Positions 23,592 to 34,027 of a stretch of 64,000 nt of DNA are shown piece by piece. The stretch lies in the NCBI RefSeq assembly GCF_003573695.1, contig NC_039358.1, positions 159,020,920-159,084,919 of the forward strand, written 5' to 3'. Below the pieces are notes generated by a model that saw only the letters and a list, made by a program, of their open reading frames with translations, searched no databases and was not told the DNA's origin. The position numbers and the translations under genes were made by a program. The stretch is from Papaver somniferum (taxonomy: Eukaryota > Streptophyta > Magnoliopsida > Ranunculales > Papaveraceae). Within the stretch, counting starts at the first letter, position 1. Each line of letters opens with the position of its first letter.

Positions 23592-26500
23592 ATGGAAAAG
23601 ATACTAGAGGCAGGAAAAACCAAAGCCTCATCAAAGGAGACACCGAGGATTACCCCGGTCATGACCCGAAGCAAACAGAAAGGAGACAAAGCTAAAACAG
23701 CTACTCAGAGGCAGGATGCTGCGGAAATCACCTCACCTATGAACACTAACTCCATTGCAGTTGCGGCTCTCAAAGCAGCAGCCACAAAGAACAACGCAAC
23801 TGTTGCGGCCCTCAAGGCTACAGAAGCTAACAAGACTTTGGTTTCAAACCAAACCCATCAACAAAGAGAAGGGGTGGCAGAATCTATGACACACCAGACT
23901 GCACATCCACCAGTATTCGGAATGCCGTCAACCAACGGTCAGAATCGAACCACACCAGTGGTTTTAGTACCGCGGGTGGAAGCTCAACCGAGGGGACCAA
24001 ACTTGGAGATACCAACAATCGAAGCTGATCCTCTGCCACCCTTAGTACACAATGAAGGGGGAACTATGGCCGTAGGGGCACAAGCCGGAACTCCCAATCA
24101 GGGATCAAACCAGTCCCACCGACTGATGGTAGAGCTCGACGAATTGAAAAAGAGCCAGCAGGTCTACGCAGATGCCGTATCTCTTCTGGCCAGGGAGAAC
24201 CAAGACTTGAAAGATAGGATTGCCCAAAGCACGAAGACTAACCAACAACTGGACGAAGCAAATTCTAAAGCACCAGAGCCTAATCGAGACCGAAGAATCA
24301 TCCTAGCAAACGCCGCCAGGGGAAGCAGTGCATCCGATCTGGAATATGCCGCCGAAGACTTAGACTATTATGACAGTGAAGTTCGAAGAAAGAAACGCTC
24401 AACTGAGCATGAGAACGTGGGATATTACCGCGCAATGGAGAAGCTGCGTGATGAGATGATGGCTGATATCAGGCAGTTAAAAGCCAGACAGGGCGGAGGA
24501 AGGATTGAAGAGGTGATGAAAGAAGCTAACTCCACACCCCTAACTCATCGCCTTGCAAATACCCCCATTCCGTTAAAGTGCCCTGTCCCAACTTTTGAAT
24601 GCTATGACGGATCCAGTGATCCCGCGGCACATATCCGGTATTATAATCGTATCTTAGACCGATGGAGTCAAAACGACGCCGTCCTCTGTAGGTATTTCCC
24701 ATCAAGTCTGAAGGGATCGTCTTTGTCTTAGTTTGACAACCTGCCACCTGATTCCATCAACTCCTACGATCAACTCGCAGAGAAATTCTTGAGAACCTAC
24801 ATGTACAACAAAGCTGTCAACACCGGAATGGATAAAAAAATTTCTCTGGCAATTGGTTACAAGGAGAATACGAGGGAATACACCAACAGATGGCACAAGA
24901 TCTGCCAAGCCATAGGGAGTGTGGATCCCGTAGTAAGCATCAACTGCTACAAGTGGGGATTAGACCGAATGAGTCCACTATTTGTTGAGATCCACGAAAG
25001 CGTACCTAAGACAGAAGGAGATCTTCGAATAATTATTAAGAAGTATGCTCGTCTTGAAGAAATCCAGCGTGAGAACCCGAGGGCACAAACGCAGAGGTCT
25101 CACCGTACCAATTCCGCAGAACAAACCAGCGGGGCCAAAAGAAATAGCTCAGTGGAACGACCTCACGAAGATAGGAAGGAACGAAGAGATGAACGACGAA
25201 AAGACGATCGAAAATTCAAAGATCAGGTTTACACGAAGCTCAATGCTAGCTACGCTCGGATCTTGCGAGAGATCAAAGGAAGGGAAAATTTGGAGTGGCC
25301 GTGGTCTAAGGGAAAACAGCCCCCAAGAACCAAGAAGTCTAAAGATTACTGTGAGTATCATTGCTTCAATGGACACCAGACCGAGAAATGCAAAAACCTC
25401 AAAATAATGATCCAAAAATTGATTGATGTTGGCGAACTCAAGCAATACATACGAAAGGAGGTCACCGAGGACAGATCCAAACGAACCAAGCAAGTCCAAC
25501 TTCCAGAGGGAAACCGCACAATCAACACCATCTCGTGTTCCGAAGCCGCAGGGCACTCACTTACAGCGCAGATAGGAAAGAGGCTACGAAATAAATTCGA
25601 AGACCACTGCGAATTATATAAGATTGATGGCGTAGAGGTGGACGAGCACGAAGAGTGGATGGACGCACCTATCATCTTCGATACTGAAGATATCGAAGAA
25701 GATATGGAAGACCATAACGATCCCTTGGTCCTCACACTACCAGTGGTCGGATGTAACCTCAAAAATATCCTCATCGACGGGGGAGGCTCAGTGAACGTTC
25801 TATTCTACGACGCCTTCAAACGGATGAAGCTCCATGATGAACAGCTGATGACCTCTTATTACACCATCTACGAGTTCAACGGAGCGCCCACAAAGCCATT
25901 GGGAGACATCGTGTTGCAGGTGAACGTCGGGCCCATGAAAGTAGAAACACGATTCAGCGTGGTTGACGCCCCATCCCCCTATAACGCCATTATTGGACGA
26001 AAGTGGGTACATAAACTCAAGGGAGTGGCAGCAACTTACTACCAATATCTCAGGTTCCCTACACCCGAGGGAGTGATGGAAATCAAGGGAGATCGGGTCT
26101 CTGCAAAAGAGTGCCAGACCACTCAGGATCGTATCAACAAGAAACAGGAAGAGCAGCGAAAAACCCGAAGGATCAAAAATAAAGAAGCTGCGAAAGAAAA
26201 GGCCATAGACCTGTTCCTCAAGGAAACCACAGGGAAAGGCTTGACAAAGGATGATAATGTCCTTAACACAGAGGCAAGTACTTCAGCAGCCAACGAAGGA
26301 CAGAAACATACCAAATAGCAATTAAAGAACGTCCCAGTCCTTGGGGACCCGAAGCCGTTGTTCACACCAGTGGAGCCCGTAAAATAAATCAACATAGGAA
26401 CGGAAGAAAACCTGAAGATGATCAAAGTAGGGACCATAATGGACAAAAAAAGAGAAGATTCCTTAACCAAATTACTTAAAGAATACGCAGATGTATTCGC

Positions 26501-28280
26501 CTGGAAGTTAGGAGACATGCCGGGAATTGATCCGAAAATAATCCAACACGAGTTGCGCATCAAACCAGGCACGCCACCTTTCAGGCAGAAAATAAGAAAA
26601 GTTGCACCAGAGTATCATAAGGCAGTAGAAAAATAACTTCGGAAGCTACTAGAAGCAGGCTTCATCAAGGAAGTCAAATACCCTACATGGATCTCCAACA
26701 TGGTCGTCGTTCCTAAGAAAAATGGAGGGGTTAGGATATGCATCGACTTTACTAACCTCAACAAGGCATGTCCAAAAGACAGCTATCCCCTACCGAGCAT
26801 AGATCAACTGGTTGAAGCAGTGGAAGGGTACGAAGAGTTGTCATTCATGGACGGATATTCTGGTTACAACCAAGTATCCCTGGCAGAAGAAGATCAACTA
26901 CACACAGCATTCTACACCCCGCATGGCCTTTATTGCTACACTAGAATGCCCTTTGGACTTCGAAACGCAGGGGCAACGTACCAAAGAATGGTCGATGCTA
27001 TCTCCAGGCCATGGATTGGTAGTACCCTAGAAGTCTACGTTGATGACATGCTCGTCAAAAGTAGGTTGCGCAAAGATCACAACCAGGACCTGAGAGATAT
27101 TTTCGAAGAAATGAGGAAACATCACATGAAAGTAAATCCAGAAAAATGCACTTTCGGTGTCACCTCAGGGAAATTCCTCGGATATCTGGTAACAAAAAGG
27201 GGTATTGAGGTAGACCCCGCGAAGATTCAGGCCATAGTGGAAATGCCATCTCCGAAGAATTTAAAAGAACTGCAAAAGCTCAATGGGTCCTTAGCAGCCT
27301 TGGGAAGATTTATTGCCCGATCCTCGGACAAATGCAAACATTTTTTCAATATTCTCAAAAAAGGGAGTTAGTTTGAATGGACCGCAGAATGCGAAGAAGC
27401 CTTCCAAAGAATCAAGGAACACCTGGCTTCAATTCCAATCCTACAGAAGCCTGATCCTGATGAGGTTTTGGCATTATACATAGCAGCGACAGAAGACGCA
27501 GTTAGCGCAGTGTTGGTCAAAACCAATACGAAGATAGAACAGCCTATCTATTATGTCAGCAAGACCCTCAATTCTGCGGAAAGGAATTACACGAAGATCG
27601 AAAAACTCATCCTGGCATTAGTATGGGCTACTCAAAAGCTGAGAACCTATTTCCTAACTCACTTCATCTGCGTCCCATGCAAAGAACCACTGGAAGCAGT
27701 CCTCAAAAGCGCGGGAAAAGTAGGTAGAATATCCAAGTGGAACACCCACCTGGACCAATTCAACATCATTCATGAAATTCAACATTCCCAAAAATCCCAA
27801 GTTTTGGAGGATTTCTTAGCAGACCTCCCCCTGGACAACGATGAAGAGATTAGGGGAATACCAGAAGCCGACGAGGAAAGCAAGGATCCAGTTGATGTCC
27901 TTGAACCCGCGAGTCAAAGACAATGGGAAGTCTTCGTTGATGGTTCCAAAAATAAGGAAGGGGCAGGAATAGGCACTGTCATCACCATCCCAACTGGAGA
28001 AAGGATCGTACATGCACTCAGGTTAGAATTCAAAGAGCATACAAACAACATCGTCGAATACGAGGCAGTCGTACATGCCCTCCGCTTAATAATAGAGATG
28101 GGGGTAACTGATGTAAGACTGACAAGTGATTCGCAGCTTGTCATACGGCAAATAGGGCTCGAATACAATGTGTATGACGACACCCTCTCAGCTTACATGG
28201 CCTTGGTTGGCATCAGAATTTTCCGAACATCAAGTTCCGGCACTTATACAGAAGGGATCTCAGGCACGCGGATGCCCTAG
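23592..28280 (+). pseudogene. Tat gag-protease-RT-RNase H-aRNase H, one frame with in-frame stops, no integrase
   Basis: All domains lie in one frame from the ATG at 23592. Gag spans about 24570-25060, followed by a zinc-knuckle-like CEYHCFNGHQTEKC (about 25350), protease with ILIDGGGSVNVLFYDAF (about 25770), RT with FMDGYSGYNQV and YVDDMLVKS (about 26845-27065), gypsy RNase H (about 27465-27780), and a second RNase H with VFVDGSKNKEGAG, EYEAV and TSDSQL (about 27930-28150). Stops interrupt at 24729-24731, 26316-26318, 26385-26387, 26634-26636 and 27369-27371. The one at 26316 may be an original end of gag-protease. Near 28215 the frame shifts and the coding signal ends, directly before the 3' end of the antisense gene at 28298. 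No integrase zinc finger or DDE motif was seen. Confidence 0.92.
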
Positions 28281-28297
28281 CATATATATCATCCATG

Positions 28298-31200
28298 CTA
28301 AAGGACAAGACGCAGCATACTATCCCTAACCCCGGGGCCTAAGAAAGAACGATCTTGTTGTAACTCTCCTTCCAAAAAGCGCACTCTAGCCTCTAAGTCC
28401 GAAGCATGTCCTCGAGCATCACGCAGGTTGTCACGCGTCCATAGCAGTGTACCATTAAACAAACAACGGTCATGATTGTACTTATTTTGCATATCAACCA
28501 TCAGTGTTCGCTTTTCATGCCACTCAGCTGTTAAGGCGTTGTGCTCATCAGCACGAGCATTCCACTTTACGGCTTCGCTTTTCAACTTACCCACCAACTC
28601 TGCAATGCGGGATTTCTGTCGTTCCCTTTCTTTCCGAAGCCATATGAGCTCGGGGACTCCACCCACTGAAGATAGGGTGCGGAGACTGAGACAGAACACC
28701 AAAGTACAAATAGAGAATCACGAGGAGTAAAAGACCAATAAAAAATACGAACCTGTGAGGGAAGATACATTTCTGCGAGATTGCTCCAATTCGTTGCGGA
28801 CTATAGCAAGTTCCGAACGGAGACTCTCCTCGGCATTACCCAGCCGCTCCTTTTCCTTCAGGCGATCCTTCAGTTCACTTATTTCCATCTCGGCCGTAGA
28901 TAGTTCTTCTTCTCTATGACGAAGCTTAGCCTCCAACTTTAAAGACTTTGCTTTAAAGAATTGGTATAGAACATGGTTACAATGTTCGCTCCTCATCATC
29001 TATGTCACAAACGACAAACATTATTATACCCAAGGGATCGGATATCGCGAAGAATACAATGTTCGTACATCATGAGGGAATCAGTACAAGGATTTACCTC
29101 TAAGACACGCTGCTGGGGAAAACTGTATTGATACCCATCAGCTATGGCCATCATATCAGCAATAGAGGAGGGAGGGTCAACCACTAGGTTAGCTTCTGAA
29201 GATCTCAGATTCTTCTCCCACATCTCAGCAACGCGGACTTCAGAAGACACTTGCATCATCTGACGAGTATAAGCGTCAGAATTCTTCTCACCGGGGACCA
29301 CTGGGGCAGGGTTAGGGACGAACATAAGATTTTTCTTCTTAAGCCAAGCCAAAATGGCATCTTCGCCTTCAGGCATTAGCGATTAAGGGAAATCCTCTGA
29401 AGGAGATTCAACCGCAGACTTCCCTTTGGTTGTTCTCCCCTCACTCACGCAAGTCTCGATATCACCAGCCTCAGTATGACCACCGGCGTTTTCAGCCTGC
29501 TGACCGGTGGCATCTTCTTTACCAATATCCCCAAGCACATCCCAATCATCATTTGGGGAAAGCAATGAGAAGTCTTCGGCAATACCCATGGCAGCATTCA
29601 CATCAAAGGATTCCCCCGCGGAATATATCATACCGAAAGAAAATTCAGGGGAAATAACGGGCAGAGTACCACACCAACAATATCATCGCCAATAGGGGCA
29701 GAGCCACCCCCGCCAGTACCACCAACGGTAATATTACCCTCAGACTCACCATCACCACCCGCGACAACTTCTTCTTCACCATTACCACCTTCGTCATCAG
29801 GGTGACAAGTTTCGGTACGCTCTTCTCCATCGGACATTTCTTCATCCTCAGCATACCCTTCGTTTACAGGACTCGTAACCTCCTCATAAACCTCAGCCTC
29901 ACCGGTAACCACAGTAGAAGATTGTTTGGGTCCAAGTTTCTTCTTCTTCGACACCTACAAACCAGTACACATCCCCACAAAGGCTCATTTTTTCCCTCAC
30001 TTCAAAAATGAAAATTATTTCAAGCAAGGAAAAAGGGGCAAATAGAATAGATAATATAAGAAGAAACTATACCTTGGCAGCAGCAGCACTCTTCGTTGGA
30101 TGGGTAGCACCAGAACCCTCCTCCTCATCTCCATCAACGACATCAAGAGCATAAGGAAAATTCATGCCCGCGAAATTCGGACGCCAAGGACAGAAATCTC
30201 CATAACGAGCAGGAGGAGTTTCACGAGGCTTGCTATTTTCAGAAGGACGCCAACCGCGCGGACCCGGAATCCATCCATAAGCCCAAGGACCAACTACCTC
30301 AATAACAGTAGCATGCCATTCATAATCATGGTCACGCTTAATCCTTTCACAAGCAGGAAAGAGTTTCCGTTTAGCATATCCCTCAGTACCAGGAACATAC
30401 TTCAGCTTGGCATCACTCACCTCACTCAAAAGACGAATTTCACCATGGGGAGCAGCAATATTACGAAGACTAACACTCCACGGCTTACGGTTTCTACTGT
30501 TGACATAATCCCCAAAAGAACTGTTAAAATTCTGAGGAGTATACCACTCTCTCTCAGCAGGATTTGGAACATAGCAGGTCATCATAGTCTCTCCCTTGCT
30601 TCGCAGGTAACATTCCTTCAGTGAACGAAGATAATTCTCAGATAGTTGTGACATAGAACGATTATGAGTGTTTGTGGAAGAGCCTTCGCGACTAGCCAAC
30701 ACGTCATAATAAAAGGAGTCACCCAACTTATATAGGGGCAACATGAGATCCGCCTCGAAGGCTCCAACCGTAGTCAACAGATGAAACTCGTCAAACTGAT
30801 ACTTAGCAAGGAGCTCGTAAGTGATATCATCGTCAGGGGCATAGAAGCGAACCTCAAAAGCTTGAAGTTCATGTTTTTCCTTGAACATATCAAGATCAAT
30901 ATGCTTGAAAGTGACCTTCTTCTTACCAACTGAAATGTTGCGTATCACGGGGACAGTTTCTTCTTCGTCTGCGAAATCAGAAGTAGGACTCATATCCGAA
31001 GCTTTCCTTTTAGAAGGAAGATTTTTAGACGGATCAGCTCTCGACATAGTACCCTTGGAGTACTTCCCTTTGAAAGAAACCGCGGGAGGATTCGGCAAAG
31101 ATTTCTGCGGAGGCACTGAAGGAGGAGCCATTGAACGAAGGGGCGGAACATCCAGTGTTTCAGTACGAGGAGGAGGAGCCCACGTACTCCTAGAGTCATC

Positions 31201-31479
31201 ACGAGGAGGAGCATGCGTACTCCTAGAATCTTCATGAGGACGAGAAGGGGCGCGGTTAACAACATACCTAGATCCAGAAGGACCCTTCGGCACATCCCCT
31301 TTCTTAGTAGGCACAACCTTCGCACCAGAGGAAGATGAAACCCTATGACCCCGAGGATCCGATTGTGAAGACTTGTAAGGACCTTCCCCAAGTGGAGATC
31401 TGTCAGAATCTCGATGCGGAGGGGATCTTGGCGGACTAGACGGCGGGGTTTGGTAAGGAGCCCGCGGACGATCAGACAT
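28298..31479 (-). CDS. Antisense gene of the Tat element (four exons, coiled-coil protein), probably frame-broken
   Basis: I can join four exons on the minus strand: 31479-30073, 29954-29098, 28999-28753 and 28665-28298. The donors are AAG|GTATAG, GAG|GTAAAT and G|GTTCGT; the acceptors TTGTAG, GACATAG and CTTCAG; all joins keep frame. Exon 1 starts MSDRPRAPYQ, is rich in proline, serine and arginine, and then has a globular part (AFEVRFYAPDDD to GWIPGPRGWRPSE). Exons 3-4 are charged coiled coil (KLEAKLRHREEELSTAEMEI, LRKERERQKSRIAELVGKLK). Exon 2 contains a frame change near 29.64 kb and a TAA at about 29380, so this copy may be inactive. Tat elements are known to carry antisense open frames here; their function is unknown. 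Confidence 0.7.
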
Positions 31480-32169
31480 ATCTACAAGGAAACACAAAAA
31501 CAGTTTAGAGAAGAATACGAGGAGATCACTAAATATCAAAAAACCCATAATTGATGGTTCATCCGGATAAACATTAAAAACCCTAAGAACTAAAAATACT
31601 CCATCCAACTCCAGGGATAATACTTAGATACAGACTCACAGACGTTGTAATAAAGAACAGGGGCAAGCATATATGCTTCGACATGTGTGTTCTTCATCAC
31701 AAAGCCAAGAATACAGCAACAGGAAACAAACGGGTAGATACATAGATAAATCAATGATGAGCAGCTAATGAAAACCCCATACCTGTATAGAAGAGGACGA
31801 CAAGCACCAACCACAGTCGAAGGAAGGAGGATCAGAGATATCAAAAGCTAGTTGTCTACGATACAGGGGCAACAACAATCGAGAGCGAAAGATACAAAAA
31901 ATTGAATGTTGTTATCTGTGAATGTTGTTATCTTCCTCACAAGAATGACGATAATAAATGACTAAAGAACAAGAATAGAAAACAAGAAGAGGATGAACAC
32001 TGACAAGAAGAGGATAAAAGTTTTTTTTTCACATTCTCTTTCTTATTTATGAAGCTAGAGAAGACAATAATTGTTCCTCGTACCAAGGAGCAGTTACGGG
32101 GAAAGTTAATGCAAAGTGGGAAACGTGTAGGACGACCTTTCTTCTTCTAAATTGCAAAATACGCCCAAG
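31480..32169. other. Non-coding interior between antisense gene and 3' LTR
   Basis: No coding region seen. The promoter of the antisense gene would have to lie here, reading leftward out of or near the 3' LTR. Confidence 0.5.
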
Positions 32170-32170
32170 T

Positions 32171-32189
32171 CAGAAGAAGAGGGGCAAAT
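32171..32189 (+). other. Polypurine tract of the Tat element
   Basis: CAGAAGAAGAGGGGCAAAT precedes a TG at 32190, a good match to the expected purine tract beside the 3' LTR start. Confidence 0.65.
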
Positions 32190-33147
32190 TGTATGTACAC
32201 CTTTCATCATCCACCACGTGTACAGAAAGAGACACGTGAAAGGCATGCAAAAAAAGATATCAAAACATGATAAAAAGCATCTCATCAGAAGATGCCACCG
32301 GTCAGCAGATCTGACGGTCAGGGACAGAGGATCACAGAGGTATGATGGCTCAGAGGAGCACCAGATAATACCCTTTGGGTGTTAATACACCCAATCCCGA
32401 GGAAGATCTCAGATCAACGGCCGAGAAGAAGTTTGGCTGACACAGATGTGACCAGACAAAGAGACACTTGTCTGACACGAGCAGACATCCATCTACCCGC
32501 ATTAAATACCAAAGAGATATACACATGTCAATCAGCTTGTGGAAGAGGCGAGGATAATCCTTCGTATTCAAGCTCAGGCCGCAGCATATACCGAAGACCT
32601 ATGCGTAATGGGCACAAAGCACAAGAAGATAAGATTACAACGGCGCCTCAGAAGTGGGACCCACGTTCCAACCCTATAAATACCCCTCTCCACTAAGAGA
32701 GAGGAGGTCGACCAATCCAGAGCAATTATAGGAGAATATAGGAGAGAGAAATAGGAAGAGTAAGTAATCCCCCTACTTCCGCAGACCTATGTATACTCTA
32801 AAGTCATTCGACTATCTTTCTAATCATTCAATACATAGTGAAACACCAGCCCCGTGGATGTAGGCCTTAGTGCCGAACCACGTAAATCTGTCTTATTTAC
32901 ATTTCAGCACCTTACATTCAGCGTTGAACTTCATGTGCTTTACATTTATACTTGATTCTCGGTTTATTCCTTTATACGAACATTATTTATGATAATATTC
33001 GACTAGACAATGACAAGCTCGGAGGCTTCGAGTCGATGAATCGATATAATCATCCCCTTTACGCATACGACGTACAATTCTAGAATTAGAATGTATGCGA
33101 ATATTGTTTGTGAACACGTGGATGGCTTCGTGATTTATGTGTTCACA
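32190..33147 (+). repeat. 3' LTR of the Tat element (958 bp)
   Basis: Starts TGTATGTACACC after the purine tract and ends GTGTTCACA. Bases 32304-33147 match the 5' LTR. Includes a TATA-like CCCTATAAATACCCC at about 32672 (about 22871 in the 5' copy), a good promoter candidate. Confidence 0.85.
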
Positions 33148-33804
33148 AGTTTCATAACAAAGTTTAGCCGGATGATGTGACGTTGTTTCATAACAAAGTT
33201 TAGCCCAAATACGTCCCGTATTAGGCTCTTCCATTGCGACCAAACTCGCCTTGAATTTACGTTGAAAATGACGAGTTGAAGAGGGAATTTTGGCACTATC
33301 ACTAGCGGCACAACTTGATATTGAATTATGCATTGGAATTGCTAACCAAGCATAACATAACTTTTGTTTCAGAATTCTGTGCACAAATATGCACCAACTA
33401 GGTATTCGGTCTCGCTTCATGCTACTGCCACGGTAAAGAAACTCTGATAATATTTACAGGCAAAATATTGATAGACTACGAGGGAAGTAGGTATAAATAA
33501 CTTAGCGAAAGGATCTTCGTATGAGCTTCTGGGAACTACCACTATATCCATTTGGGAGAATCAATATTATGCAACGGACTGTCTTCAGTCACTTGGTTAG
33601 TACAAGCATCATCGCTTTGGTTGTTCCCGCATGAACTCATAAATGTCGTCGCGACAATTATGAATTGCTTGAACATCAATCAACCAAGGCATTCCTAATA
33701 CAACATTACAAGCATCTATATCAACTACTTTACAAAAGATTGTATCGAAGTAAAAATTACTGATTGATATTGGAATTTGCAAACACCCATACAAGTAATC
33801 TGGT
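33148..33804 (-). pseudogene. Fragment of a Ty3-gypsy protease region (target of the Athila-like insertion)
   Basis: On the minus strand 33794-33609 encodes LYGCLQIPISISNF... and DACNVVLGMPWLIDVQAIHN, the flap and C-terminal part of a gypsy retropepsin. The upstream part of the same protease (IDGGCEQNPIP-like wording) is found in both copies of the 104-bp repeat at 33805 and 44076. Near the Tat LTR end a 21-bp word starting GTTTCATAACAAAG occurs twice (33149 and 33185). Confidence 0.65.
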
Positions 33805-33908
33805 CCGGTATAGGGTACCTGTCCATCTCATAACCCAGTATTTTCACCATTTTAATCGGAATCGGATTTTGTTCACAACCACCATCAATAATAAAGTCAC
33901 TGATTGTG
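33805..33908. repeat. Left copy of a ~104-bp direct repeat flanking the Athila-like element
   Basis: Starts TCCGGTATAGGGTACC and matches 44076-44180 with about five differences. The right copy begins at the very next base after the LTR end, so the repeat behaves as a long target-site duplication. It is far longer than the 5 bp normal for LTR elements. Confidence 0.88.
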
Positions 33909-34027
33909 CCGGGGAGGCAGCGGTTGTCATTTGTTTTTGGTTTCTTATTTTTGTTTTTAGTCTTGTTTTGTATTTTGTTTTTGTTTTTGTTTTTGATTTT
34001 TGGTTTTTAACCTTTTTTTTCAAAATT
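33909..34027 (+). repeat. Inverted copy of the PBS/leader of the Athila-like element outside its LTR
   Basis: The plus strand reads CCGGGGAGGCAGCGGTTGTC then TTGTTTTTGGTTTCTTATTTT and TTTTTAACC. The same order is found on the minus strand after the real PBS (40911 down to about 40800). The fragment ends in CAAAATT next to the LTR, the same bases that separate PBS and LTR at 40910-40916. Confidence 0.8.

Larger units (their letters stand above)
22501..33147 (+). mobile_element. Tat-type Ty3-gypsy retrotransposon with antisense gene, lacking integrase
   Basis: Order on the plus strand: 5' LTR (truncated), PBS, gag, protease, RT, RNase H, a second archaeal-type RNase H, an antisense multi-exon gene, purine tract, 3' LTR. 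A second RNase H of this type and an extra open frame between pol and the 3' LTR are hallmarks of the Tat lineage (Ogre, Retand, Grande, RIRE2). The two LTRs are nearly identical over 22501-23344 and 32304-33147, so the insertion looks recent, yet gag-pol has several stops and I find no integrase. It is probably a non-autonomous copy. Confidence 0.92.

Noticed and set aside
23592..28280. Possible endogenous pararetrovirus because of RT plus RNase H without integrase
   Set aside because: Flanking LTRs, PBS, a purine tract and the second RNase H identify a Tat gypsy element; no movement-protein or coat motif was seen.
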